Below are positions 8,989 through 17,233 of a stretch of 64,000 bases of DNA, in pieces. Both the position numbers and the translations under genes were made by a program. The DNA is taken from the NCBI GenBank assembly GCA_022821645.1, contig JAJEDE010000015.1:186001-250000 (forward strand), written 5' to 3'. The notes beneath the pieces are model-generated. The model ran no database searches. It was not told where the DNA came from and worked only from the letters and a program-made list of their open reading frames with translations. Origin of the DNA: Chloroflexota bacterium. GTDB taxonomy: Bacteria > Chloroflexota > UBA11872. Positions within the stretch are counted from its first letter, which is position 1. Every line of letters begins with the position of its first letter.

Positions 8989-9546
8989 TTACTGATCGCT
9001 TCTTTCCCTTTCGCTTTCTTCATCCTCGCTGTTTGATCCCTGTTCGCAACTGCTGCACTCGTCGTCATAGAAACACTGGCCGGTTTTCACGACGATGAAA
9101 TGCTTGATCCGGGCTGCGACCTCAGCACGTTCCTCGTAGGGGACTACCGGACCCTTCCGAGGTATCGCGCCGTCATCGGCGTGATAGCGGGGGACGACGT
9201 GCACGTGAACGTGCGGAATCTCGTGGCCCGCCCCGACGCCGTTGTTCTGATAGATGGTCAAGCCGTCCGGCTTGAAGGCCCTGGTCACGGCCCGCGACGC
9301 GCGCCGCGTCTCCCGCATGATCGCCGCCGCCTCCTCGTCCGTGAGGTCAAACAGCGTCGGCGCGTGCCGCTTGCTGATAACCAGCAGCCGCCCCAAGTGC
9401 TGACGCCTCGGCGCAACGAACGTCAGCGTCAGCTCGGTCTCCGACACCACCGCGCAACGCACGCCCCCTTCCGTCTCGCGACCGGCCACGTTGTCGCAAA
9501 ACGGACACCGCTCCCGCCGAGGCTCCGGCAACTCGAAATAGCTCAT
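8989..9546 (-). CDS. HIT family (histidine triad) nucleotide hydrolase
   Basis: 185-residue protein with the triad His112-V-His114-V-His116-V-V, the catalytic signature of the HIT hydrolases/transferases that split dinucleoside polyphosphates or nucleoside phosphoramidates. The N-terminal CPFC (Cys14, Cys17) is a frequent zinc site in this family. The C-terminal 45 residues are odd: after RIKHFIV comes a Cys-rich acidic tail (CFYDDECSSCEQG and then mostly Glu/Ser) encoded by lower-GC DNA, possibly read-through into the adjoining foreign patch. Transcribed alone. Confidence 0.85.
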   Translation of the reverse strand: MSYFELPEPRRERCPFCDNVAGRETEGGVRCAVVSETELTLTFVAPRRQHLGRLLVISKRHAPTLFDLTDEEAAAIMRETRRASRAVTRAFKPDGLTIYQNNGVGAGHEIPHVHVHVVPRYHADDGAIPRKGPVVPYEERAEVAARIKHFIVVKTGQCFYDDECSSCEQGSNSEDEESERERSDQ

Positions 9547-9667
9547 CCCCGAATCCTACGGACCCGCGTCGGTGAGAGGCGGCGACGAATCCGGGACAGG
9601 TGCGCGTTGCTTGATCCTGCTGGAATGTTGCCGGTAGCACCGGACATTCAGGCGCGGGCGGGCACGT

Positions 9668-9940
9668 TCAGGTCCGGGACGGCCAGTCGGGGTGTTTCTC
9701 CAGGAAGGCCTGGACTTCCAACTCGTCGTTGAGTTGGTTGAGCTTCAGCGGGTCAATGCCGGGACGAAAGCCGCTGCGAAACGGCCGGACACGAAACACC
9801 GGCCGGTCCTCGGCCTCCTGCGCCGCCAATCCGCGGCGCAGGGTCTCGTTGACCACCTGGTTGAACGACACACCAAGCCGCTTCGCCCGCTGCTCAAGCG
9901 CATCGGCGACATCGTCGTCAATAGTGAGAGTGATTCGCAT
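9668..9940 (-). CDS. Ribbon-helix-helix antitoxin-like protein (orphan)
   Basis: 90-residue protein starting MRITLTIDDDVADALEQRAKRLG, a ribbon-helix-helix DNA-binding start of the VapB/CopG type. The second half (RPFRSGFRPGIDPLKLNQLNDELE) is the toxin-binding extension common in antitoxins paired with PIN toxins. No toxin is found: the 121 bp downstream carries no PIN frame. It is therefore an orphan antitoxin or remnant of a pair. Confidence 0.75.
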   Translation of the reverse strand: MRITLTIDDDVADALEQRAKRLGVSFNQVVNETLRRGLAAQEAEDRPVFRVRPFRSGFRPGIDPLKLNQLNDELEVQAFLEKHPDWPSRT

Positions 9941-10112
9941 GCGGACATCACAGCGTCAATGAAGCGGGGCGTCAAGGATTTTGCCCGGGTCGGCCCGGAC
10001 GCTGCCGGCGACGAATGAATCCTTGATCCTCAGTTTTGGGCTATCATTCGCCGCAAACCGAACGAAAACCGGACATAATCGTGAATCCCTGCGGCGGCGA
10101 AGAGGGCCTCTG

Positions 10113-13019
10113 ATGCCTCGACAGACTGAGCCGAGCGCGAACAACGCGCTGGGATCCCTGTTGCAGGGGATGTTGCCGACGTACCAGGTGCGGACGGAGA
10201 ACACGCAGGCTATTGAGGGGCATTCGGGGCTGCGGCCGGATGTTCTCGTCACGGCGACCGCACGGGCGCCGGTGGTGATCGAGGCTGAATTCGCGCCGGC
10301 CGCCAACGTGGAAGCTGAGGCTCGCGAGCGGCTGGGTCTGCGAGCCATGGGTGACCGACGTCTGATCGAGGCGGCTATTGCGCTGCGGTATCCCGCATCG
10401 ATGCCGGACGCCGAGGACCTGGAATCGGAACTGGCCGACGCGCGGTTGTCCTACGTCGTGTTCACGCAGGACGGCGACAGCCCCAGCCGCTTTCCTAGGT
10501 CGGGATGGCTGGACGGGTCAGTTGAGGACCTGGCGGACCTGGTTCGTCTGGTGTCGGTGCCTCAGCACGCGGTGGATCGAGCGGCGCAGGCCTTGGAGGA
10601 AGGCATCGACCGGGCCGAGAAGGTCATCGAGGAGGTAGCGGAACTACGGCCCTTTATCGCCCTTGAGATTGCCGGGCTGCTGGGCATGACCAATGTGAGG
10701 CAGACGTGGCGCATGGCCGGGGCGATCATCGCAAACGCGTTGATCTTCCAGGAACGATTGATGGGCGTATACGAAACCGTCAGGCACCTGGACGATGTAT
10801 GCGGCGAAGACACGCTCAACCCAAAGCGTGAAGTCCTAGCGGCCTGGAACGCAATCCTGGAGATTAACTATTGGCCGATCTTCGCGATAGCCCGGGACAT
10901 CGTCCGCCAACTACATCCGCGTGACGCGGCGCGGCTCCTGCGGACGCTGCGGGAAACAGCCGAAGATGTCAACTCTACCGGCGTGTCCAACTCACATGAC
11001 CTAACCGGGCGGGTTTTTCAGCGGCTGATCGCGGACCGCAAGTACCTCGCCACCTTCTACACGCTGCCCGCCTCGGCGGCGCTGCTGGCGCGGTTGGCCG
11101 TGGCCAAGATGGACGGCGTGGACTGGTCCGATGCGGAGGCCATCGGCAAGCTGCGGGTCGGCGATTTCGCCTGTGGCACCGGGGCGCTGTTATCCGCCGT
11201 ATACGAACAGATCGCGGCCCGCCACGAGCGGGCCGGCGGCGACGCCGCGGCTTTGCATTCCGTGATGATGGGAGAGGTGCTGTACGGCTGCGACGTGATG
11301 CCCTCGGCTATCCACATCACGGGGTCCACGCTGGCTGGCGTACAACCCGGCGGCCAATTCGAGAACTCGCGTCTCTATACGCTGGCGTACGGACGGCAGG
11401 ATGACGGCAGCGTGGCGATCGGGTCGCTGGAGCTTTTGCAGTCGTCGCAGACCCTGGCGCTCTTTACGACCAGTGACCCGGCTAAGCGAACAGGTGGCAC
11501 TGGCGAGGAGACCGCGAGTCAGATTATTGCCGAAATCCGTGACTCAGAATTCGATCTCATAATCATGAATCCTCCATTCACTCGAAACACGACGCATGAA
11601 GGAGCGTACTCAGAAGTAAGTATGGCGGCCTTTGCCGCTTTCAGTGCTTCCGAAGACGACCAAAGGGATATGGCGAAGCGGATGCTATCGCTAAAGAAAG
11701 ACACTTGCTATCACGGGAACGCCGGATTCGCCTCGGCATTCGCTGCGCTGGCCGATAGCAAGCTTAGGCCCGGTGGCGTGATAGCTCTTGTTCTACCGAT
11801 CTCCGCAGCTGCTGGATCGTCCTGGAGTAACTTTCGAAAAATGCTGACGCGGGGCTACTACGCGATTTCGGTCTTGAGTATCGCTGCAAGCGGGAACGAC
11901 GATCTATCGTTCTCGTCGGACACCGGCCTAGCTGAGTGTCTTGTGATCGCTCGGAAACGAGAGAATCGCGATCTCGGACCAGGGAGCATTCAATACTGCT
12001 CGCTGTCACGCCGACCAAGTAGTTTTGCCGATGCTAGTGTGCTCGCTGCAAACATGGTTTCTAGTACGGGCATTCGGGGCTTGGATGACGGGCCATACGG
12101 CGGAACTTCGCTGCAAGTAGGCGATGAAGAGTCGGGCGCGATGCTGACTGCATCTATTCCCTCGGGCGGCGAGGCCTGGAGCGCAATTCGCTTAGCCGAC
12201 TATTCGCTTGCACAAACCGCCCATGCGCTCGCCGAATCGAAACTCTGGCTTCCCGGAATGCCCGGCGCTGAGTCACTCAGCGTCGCAAGGCTGAGTAACC
12301 TCGGAAGCCTCGGGGCCTATCACCTCGATATCGTTGGCGCTCCTCCGCGCGGTCCCTTTAGCAAAGTGGCAGCGAGTCCCACCGCCACGTATCCCGCTTT
12401 GTGGAATCACGATGCACGTAAAGAGACGCGGATGGTGTGTAAGCCCGATTCGCAGCTAACGGTTCGACCAGGAATGGAGGCTAAGGCGGCAGAAATTTGG
12501 AACGTGGCCGGTCGTGCCCACTTGAATCTCGACTTTCGGTTCAACTCGCAGCCTCTAGCGATCTCAATCACCGAGCAGGATGCGATGGGTGGTCGGGCTT
12601 GGCCAAATGTCAATTTCTCTGATAGTAGATATGACTACGCTCTTGCTGTCTGGTGCAACTGTACGCTAGGCCTACTGTTGTTCTGGTGGCACGCTAACCC
12701 ACAGGTGGCAGGTCGAGCTACGGTAACTATTCGGTCAGCAGAAGCAATGCCGGTTTTGGACTTTCGCAAGCTCAGTGACTCACACCTCTCCACAGCCGAG
12801 GTGATATTCGAGGAGTTTCGAGACAAGGAACTTCGGCCTGCTTACCTGGCCGACGCTGATCCGAACCGCGCTCTGCTGGACCGATACGTGCTCTGTGACC
12901 TGCTGGGGTTCGATGAGAGAGTCTACGGGGCCGTCCGACGGCTTGCGGCCAAGTGGTGTGCGGAGCCGTCGGTTCATGGAGGGAAACAGCGGCCGACGAG
13001 CTTAGAACTCGTCAGCTAG
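10113..13019 (+). CDS. Single-chain restriction-modification-like adenine methylase
   Basis: 968-residue protein of the large N-6 adenine methylase group (Eco57I/type IIG-like). Start set at ATG 10113; the frame opens at 9981. An N-terminal segment GLRPDVLVT (Asp43) followed by VVIEAEF (Glu57, Glu59) resembles a PD-(D/E)xK nuclease core, though the usual Lys is not obvious. The methylase motif I DFACGTGALL lies near residue 351 and catalytic NPPF near 486; the C-terminal third would carry target recognition. DNA from about 11500 has lower GC. No separate specificity or nuclease subunit accompanies it, so it may be a self-contained type IIG enzyme. Convergent with the retron gene. Confidence 0.8.
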   Translation: MPRQTEPSANNALGSLLQGMLPTYQVRTENTQAIEGHSGLRPDVLVTATARAPVVIEAEFAPAANVEAEARERLGLRAMGDRRLIEAAIALRYPASMPDAEDLESELADARLSYVVFTQDGDSPSRFPRSGWLDGSVEDLADLVRLVSVPQHAVDRAAQALEEGIDRAEKVIEEVAELRPFIALEIAGLLGMTNVRQTWRMAGAIIANALIFQERLMGVYETVRHLDDVCGEDTLNPKREVLAAWNAILEINYWPIFAIARDIVRQLHPRDAARLLRTLRETAEDVNSTGVSNSHDLTGRVFQRLIADRKYLATFYTLPASAALLARLAVAKMDGVDWSDAEAIGKLRVGDFACGTGALLSAVYEQIAARHERAGGDAAALHSVMMGEVLYGCDVMPSAIHITGSTLAGVQPGGQFENSRLYTLAYGRQDDGSVAIGSLELLQSSQTLALFTTSDPAKRTGGTGEETASQIIAEIRDSEFDLIIMNPPFTRNTTHEGAYSEVSMAAFAAFSASEDDQRDMAKRMLSLKKDTCYHGNAGFASAFAALADSKLRPGGVIALVLPISAAAGSSWSNFRKMLTRGYYAISVLSIAASGNDDLSFSSDTGLAECLVIARKRENRDLGPGSIQYCSLSRRPSSFADASVLAANMVSSTGIRGLDDGPYGGTSLQVGDEESGAMLTASIPSGGEAWSAIRLADYSLAQTAHALAESKLWLPGMPGAESLSVARLSNLGSLGAYHLDIVGAPPRGPFSKVAASPTATYPALWNHDARKETRMVCKPDSQLTVRPGMEAKAAEIWNVAGRAHLNLDFRFNSQPLAISITEQDAMGGRAWPNVNFSDSRYDYALAVWCNCTLGLLLFWWHANPQVAGRATVTIRSAEAMPVLDFRKLSDSHLSTAEVIFEEFRDKELRPAYLADADPNRALLDRYVLCDLLGFDERVYGAVRRLAAKWCAEPSVHGGKQRPTSLELVS

Positions 13020-13183
13020 ACACCAATTGTCGATAAGAGGACAAGGTCTTGGTGCGAGCGAGTTACACGAGAGGCAGAATAGCTCACCAAGCATGGAGCG
13101 ATGTCAGGATCAATCTAAAACCAACCGGGTTGCGGAATCAGTCTAAGGGTATTAGTATTCTCGACGCGCAGGCTAGGACAAGG

Positions 13184-14740
13184 TTATTGCACATCATCTA
13201 CGCTCAAGAAAGGTTCTGATTTCAGGTTCAGCGCTTGGATCTTTGCACGAAGGAGATTGGTAAAGTTAATGCTGCCCAAAAGCACCGCACTGATGTCTTG
13301 ACCATTGACTAAAAAGACTCGTTTTTCTTGGTTCTGTTTCAGAAGATCAAGCACATGATCAGACCAACCGTTCACAGAAATGAACACACCCATTGTCTGA
13401 TCTCCGGAGCGCCCAACCTTTCCACATAACGCGTCGACATTCGATTGGCCTACTGCACCAGAGGTCCATTTGCACTCGAGCAGATAATGATGACTGTCGA
13501 GAGTGAACGCCCCGTCTATCTGCTCGCCACCACGATTTCGCCTGAATGGCTGTACCACCGGGATCTCAAAAATCTCAAATAATTCCGAGAGCACCAGTTC
13601 AAATCGGCGCCCTCGTGTCTGCCGAGTCACCTTGTTAGTGGAAGTCAAGAAGTCATACTTGGTGCGTAGCATCCGTAGCGGCGTTCCTCGCTTGGTGGCA
13701 AGTGTGGGATCCAGTTCGTTTAGCTGATCGCAAAGTTTCAAATAGACAGGGGCATCAAGGCCTCTAATCATTCCGACATACTCAATCTTACCCTGTAGCA
13801 CTCGAGAATAATCTGGTGGTTGCTGCCATGCTGCGCCGCTAGGAGTATAAAATCTTCTAGTCCACTCTTTCTGTGCAGCGACTAAGCCATGAGTCTTCCA
13901 TGCATGTAGCATGGCACGGATCTGGTTGAGATGACGCCTTGGAACATTTGGAAAGTCATTGACAGTAATGCCAGTAACCACTTGCCTGCGATGCCTTCCA
14001 GCAAGCCATACTTTGTCCGAATTTATAGAGAATCCGCTCTTCTCTATAATCTTCGCTAATGCATCTCCTGGACGGACCTGCCCCAGCGGATCGAAGGTTG
14101 CAATTGGTGCAGGGAAAGTGCGTCGTGTAGTGGAAAATGTAATGTCGTCCGCATAGCGAGTGTAGGTGGCCTGATTCGACTGAGCGAGCTTTTGTAGATG
14201 GCTATCCATTTGGGCGCAGATCATGTTGCTCACGATAGGTGATGTGGGTGCTCCTTGCGGCAAGTGCCTGTGGTGGCAGCATAGATGGGCAAGAATCGTG
14301 GCTGGCTTTAGAGGGACGTGATATGGAGGTCCCATGAACATGCCTCGAACTCGACCAAAGTTGATCCAGTGGAAGAAGTCTCTGAGATCAACATTGAATA
14401 TCCACTTCTTGCCGACATGAGGCTCGGCGTTAGTTCTGACGCTTCTAGTCAAAGAGAAGCCGTGTGCACTCGGCTTCGGATGGTACACTGATTGTAGTAT
14501 ATAGTTTAGCTTCTGTTGAAGGATCTTGATGTTTGAGTTAGGGGCTAGGATTTCTCGAGTGCCGCCGGTCTTTTTGGGAATGTGAATAGTGGTGTATCGA
14601 TCATGTTCAGGTGTTCTGTAAATCCAATAGACTAGACTCCTATGGGGTACAGCTAGCATTTTAGCCACATCCTCGGGGCGATCGAGACTAAAGAACAGCG
14701 TTGCTGCTCGCCGTCTGGAGTAGGGTAATTCGATCTGCAT
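13184..14740 (-). CDS. Retron-type reverse transcriptase fused to a nuclease domain
   Basis: 518-residue protein. Residues about 40-325 are a reverse transcriptase: first catalytic Asp in FNVDLRDFF (Asp118), LPQGAPTSP (160-168), the active site YADD (196-199) and the retron-specific VTG (255-257). Residues about 375-485 form a second domain with Glu381, Asp409 (QIDG) and Glu422-Cys-Lys424 (ECK), the order of a PD-(D/E)xK/Mrr-like nuclease. Retrons make a hybrid RNA-DNA molecule and act in phage defence; the fused domain would be the effector. A matching msr-msd gene lies 24 bp upstream. No other protein gene follows on this strand, so RNA plus this fusion may be the whole system. Confidence 0.9.
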   Translation of the reverse strand: MQIELPYSRRRAATLFFSLDRPEDVAKMLAVPHRSLVYWIYRTPEHDRYTTIHIPKKTGGTREILAPNSNIKILQQKLNYILQSVYHPKPSAHGFSLTRSVRTNAEPHVGKKWIFNVDLRDFFHWINFGRVRGMFMGPPYHVPLKPATILAHLCCHHRHLPQGAPTSPIVSNMICAQMDSHLQKLAQSNQATYTRYADDITFSTTRRTFPAPIATFDPLGQVRPGDALAKIIEKSGFSINSDKVWLAGRHRRQVVTGITVNDFPNVPRRHLNQIRAMLHAWKTHGLVAAQKEWTRRFYTPSGAAWQQPPDYSRVLQGKIEYVGMIRGLDAPVYLKLCDQLNELDPTLATKRGTPLRMLRTKYDFLTSTNKVTRQTRGRRFELVLSELFEIFEIPVVQPFRRNRGGEQIDGAFTLDSHHYLLECKWTSGAVGQSNVDALCGKVGRSGDQTMGVFISVNGWSDHVLDLLKQNQEKRVFLVNGQDISAVLLGSINFTNLLRAKIQALNLKSEPFLSVDDVQ

Positions 14741-14764
14741 TAATGTCTAATTAACAATAATATT

Positions 14765-14907
14765 GAGGTGCCCACAGCTTGATTTAGCCTTCCGCGCCAA
14801 AGGATGTGGAGCATGGCGGCGGCCGCGGCGCGCGCGCGTAGAGCATACGTAAGCGATGATCACCGCTGGATCAGCGGCAATAATTAATCCCTCGCCGTGG
14901 GCACCTC
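14765..14907 (-). ncRNA. Candidate retron msr-msd RNA
   Basis: Two 11-base arms, 14765-14775 and 14897-14907, are perfect reverse complements separated by 121 bases. On the minus strand the first arm (a1) reads GAGGTGCCCAC and the second (a2) GTGGGCACCTC, and a2 ends 24 bases before the reverse transcriptase ATG. This is the a1/a2 arrangement that frames retron RNAs. After a1 comes GGCGAGGG, a place for the branching G, reminiscent of Ec86. Inside lie a small msr-like stem (14863-14867 with 14873-14877) and a GC-rich segment able to form an msd stem (14793-14798 with 14827-14832). Exact ends are inferred. Confidence 0.75.
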
Positions 14908-15042
14908 GAGAAGATTGTATCCAGGGATTGTATGGGTAGCAAGGGGTCATGGACGGTGCCTACAACCAGACGATTATAGGTTTTCGCTCCTGGGTCTTGT
15001 TCTTGTGCATAGGTTCGAGTGACAAGACTTAGGGAGTTTCGT

Positions 15043-15159
15043 CTAGAAGTGCACGGGTTCGGGTTGGCCGAAGAGGGTGGATTGGAGGAGCGCGTGGACG
15101 GCGCCGATGATTCGGAGAGTTTTGGGTGCGCCGTTGATCCACTCACCCCAACTCTGCAT
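15043..15159 (-). pseudogene. Possible 3' end of a lost gene
   Basis: On the minus strand a frame encodes MQSWGEWINGAPKTLRIIGA followed by VHALLQSTLFGQPEPVHF and stops with TAG at 15045-15043. The high-GC third positions and protein-like composition suggest a real C-terminus of a metabolic enzyme, possibly of the Gfo/Idh type. No gene body lies upstream (towards 15290). It sits right beside the retron, so the rest was perhaps removed when the retron region arrived. Confidence 0.35.
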
Positions 15160-15291
15160 TACGATCACGTCGAGCGGTGGGCGCCGACATGATGGACCTC
15201 ATCCCTCGCTACCCTGTCGAGAAGTGACCACCGACCCTGGACGCTGCTCGAGGCGCATGATGCACGGGTCGACTTTGGAGGGAGACGCACT

Positions 15292-15732
15292 ATGGATCTG
15301 GTGAATGGAGTGCCGCGGAGTCCGTACGAGTCCATGCATGGGATCGTGTTTTTGCCGCGGGCGATCGATAAGGTGCGGGCTGAGATTGCCGGTCAGCTGG
15401 GGGACTACATTTCGCGCACGTTTTTTTCCGGGATGCTGCTGGAGTTCCTGGGGATCGAGCCGCAGGACTTCGTGGACGCCGTGGCCGCGCGCGCCAGCGA
15501 CGAGGAGGTCTGGGCCTGGGTCAAGGCGCGGATGCGGCCGCGGTCGGCCACCGAGATCATGGCCTTTAACCGCGAGATGATGATCAGAACGCCCGACGAC
15601 GACGCGGCGCGCGAACGCTTCTGGCAGTTCATGGCCGAGATCGGCCAGTCGCACCGCACCGACGTCAGCCGCCAGTTCGACCGCCTGGACCTCGACGAAG
15701 GCCGCGACGTCCCCCTGGGAGGCCGCCAATAA
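15292..15732 (+). CDS. DUF5069 domain protein
   Basis: 146-residue protein matching the DUF5069 family: near the start it has IVFLPRAIDKVRAEIAGQLG, then LLEFLGIEPQDFVDAV and a RSATEIMAFNREMM segment in the expected order. Function of the family is unknown. ATG 15292 has GGAGGG nine bases upstream. Alone between the retron and repeat-rich DNA, in typical backbone codon use. Confidence 0.8.
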   Translation: MDLVNGVPRSPYESMHGIVFLPRAIDKVRAEIAGQLGDYISRTFFSGMLLEFLGIEPQDFVDAVAARASDEEVWAWVKARMRPRSATEIMAFNREMMIRTPDDDAARERFWQFMAEIGQSHRTDVSRQFDRLDLDEGRDVPLGGRQ

Positions 15733-16046
15733 CCCCCACCCCTCCGAGCCGCGGCCGCTCCCCTTCCCTCTCCGGTCCGCTCTAACTTCTCACTTCTCTC
15801 CGCTCACTCCTCGCCTTCTGATGAGGGGTCTTCCGGTCGAGACCTCCCGCCCCACCCGCGCCGCTGTCGCGCTCCCGCGTCGAGCCGCCGCTCTTTCCCT
15901 CTCGTCCCCGCCTCATCTCACTACTCTCCCCTTCCGCTCTCCCCTGCCGTAGCCCGAGCCGGCCGCGGTGTAGTCTCGCTGTACAGTGGTCTGCGGGCCG
16001 CTAACGGGTTTGAGCGCCTGTTGTTCGGTTGCCGGGAGCGCGGTAC
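15733..16046. repeat. Pyrimidine-rich intergenic repeat DNA
   Basis: No gene seen. The plus strand is strongly C/T-biased. It holds a GATGAGGGGTCTTCCGGTCG block near 15820 also found near 54235 and 56268, and a block of about 50 bases at 15894-15945 (CTCTCGTCCCCG..TCTCACTACTC) repeated at 17504-17553, exactly where a toxin gene is cut. Confidence 0.6.
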
Positions 16047-16316
16047 ATGGTTCGCCAAATCAAGGGCAGATTCTCCGGCGGCATCGTTCTGCCGCTGGAG
16101 GAGATTGATCTGCAAGACGGCGCGGAAGTTGTAATCGCCGTCAACGACGAACCGTCACTGGACCGAAGGCGCAAGGCCTTGCGAGCCAGCGCTGGCGCCT
16201 GGAAGGGTCTGAACGACCCCGACGTGCTAATTCGCAATATCTACGCGTCTCGGCTGATCCAATCTCGTCCCGAGCCAAATAGGACGCTTGCGCTCGGCGG
16301 GAAACCTCATCGGTGA
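16047..16316 (+). CDS. Antitoxin of a decayed VapBC-type pair
   Basis: 89 residues. The first 35 (VRQIKGRFSGGIVLPLEE and on to DGAEVVIAV) form an AbrB/DUF104-like swapped-hairpin DNA-binding domain; the KGLNDPDVLIRNIYASRL segment is the toxin-neutralising tail found before PIN toxins. ATG 16047 has GGGAG upstream. The last dozen residues are probably not original: the frame runs into the remains of the toxin gene in another frame and ends at a chance stop. Confidence 0.65.
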   Translation: MVRQIKGRFSGGIVLPLEEIDLQDGAEVVIAVNDEPSLDRRRKALRASAGAWKGLNDPDVLIRNIYASRLIQSRPEPNRTLALGGKPHR

Positions 16317-16425
16317 CTTTGATCTGCTGATCGGCGCAACCGCGATTCGCCACGACCTGACCCTGCTGACCAACAACCGTCGCCACTTCCAGCGAATGCA
16401 CGGCCTACGCATCGTCTCCGTCTAG
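16288..16425 (+). pseudogene. C-terminal remnant of a PIN-domain VapC toxin
   Basis: In a frame different from the antitoxin's, the sequence encodes RSAGNLIGDFDLLIGATAI and then RHDLTLLTNNRRHFQRMHGL, stopping at 16423-16425. This is the last third of a VapC PIN ribonuclease, with the late acidic residues of GDFD and the TNN motif. The first roughly 80 residues, with the first catalytic Asp, are missing, so a deletion joined the antitoxin end to the toxin end. It cannot be active. Confidence 0.75.
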
Positions 16426-16439
16426 CCAACCGCCCCTCG

Positions 16440-16780
16440 CTCGACAAACACCCTCCACCCCACAGCCTCAGCCCCGCCTCCCCCGTCATCCCCCCGGCCC
16501 GGATCCAGCGGCAACCAACCACCAAACCTCACCTGGCGTCCCTGCTGAGCCTGTCGAACCACACCCCTGCCAACCCTACCCTGACCCAAAACCCCCAACC
16601 CCCGCCTCTCCCCACATCCACTCCCCCGTCCTGTCCCACTCTTCTCCCCGCTCCCCTCGCCCCTTCCCCCTCTCACTTCTCTCCCCGCTCCCCTCTCCCC
16701 TTCCGCCCACCCCCCCGCCCAGCGCAACGACAAGTCGGCGGCGATAGACCGGGCGCTGGAGCGGGACCCCGGCGCGTAGA
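16440..16780. repeat. Pyrimidine-rich repeat, shared with 61.68-61.90 kb
   Basis: About 240 bases (16485-16725) line up with 61690-61900: both carry CCAGCGGCAACCAACCACCA, then CACCTGGCGTCCCTG, GAGCCTGTCGAACCACACCC and a shared C/T-rich tail with CCCAACCCCCGCCTCTCCCC. Identity by eye is around 90 percent. No coding capacity is convincing. Confidence 0.7.
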
Positions 16781-16831
16781 TTGCTACAATTTCGAAGCAG
16801 GCAATCTGACGAGCGTGCGAGCGCAGGCAAC

Positions 16832-16978
16832 GTGGACCTCTTCGCATCCATATTCGCTATCACCCTGATGTCGCTTGGGCTCATCGCCTTCATCGTGGCG
16901 GTCGCCGGCATTCTTGGCTATCTGCCGCCGCCGCCTCGTTGGAGCGGCGAAAAACGCCGCACCGGTGACCGCGTCTAG
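16832..16978 (+). CDS. Possible small single-span membrane protein
   Basis: 48 codons from GTG 16832. A hydrophobic span (FAITLMSLGLIAFIVAVAGILGYL) followed by PPPP and a basic tail gives one membrane helix with positive-inside C-terminus. No family known. A longer frame opens at 16781. Its reality is uncertain; it is kept because the hydrophobic helix and topology are protein-like and it precedes another small membrane frame. Confidence 0.4.
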   Translation: MDLFASIFAITLMSLGLIAFIVAVAGILGYLPPPPRWSGEKRRTGDRV

Positions 16979-16993
16979 GTACGCGCCGCCTGC

Positions 16994-17233
16994 GTGAATC
17001 ATCGAGACGTGCCCGCTGGTTGGGTCTTCCTTGCCCTGTTAGCCGTCGCCGGTGTCGGCCTGGGTCTTCTTGTATGGCTTTCGAACATCCCGGCTGACAG
17101 CCTCACGGCCCCTCAGGAAAGTCTGGCCGATGTCGCCGACTGGATGGTCAAGGTATCCATTGGCGCCATTGTTGGATTCTCCACGGCACGGTCCGCAAAC
17201 GGCGCCAGGAGCGCATCGCACGACGAGTCTTGA
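16994..17233 (+). CDS. Possible small two-span membrane protein
   Basis: 79 codons from GTG 16994, with two hydrophobic stretches (WVFLALLAVAGVGLGLLVWL and VKVSIGAIVGF). Its TGA overlaps the TTG start of the next gene, so the three small frames may be one transcript. Family unknown. Confidence 0.45.
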   Translation: MNHRDVPAGWVFLALLAVAGVGLGLLVWLSNIPADSLTAPQESLADVADWMVKVSIGAIVGFSTARSANGARSASHDES

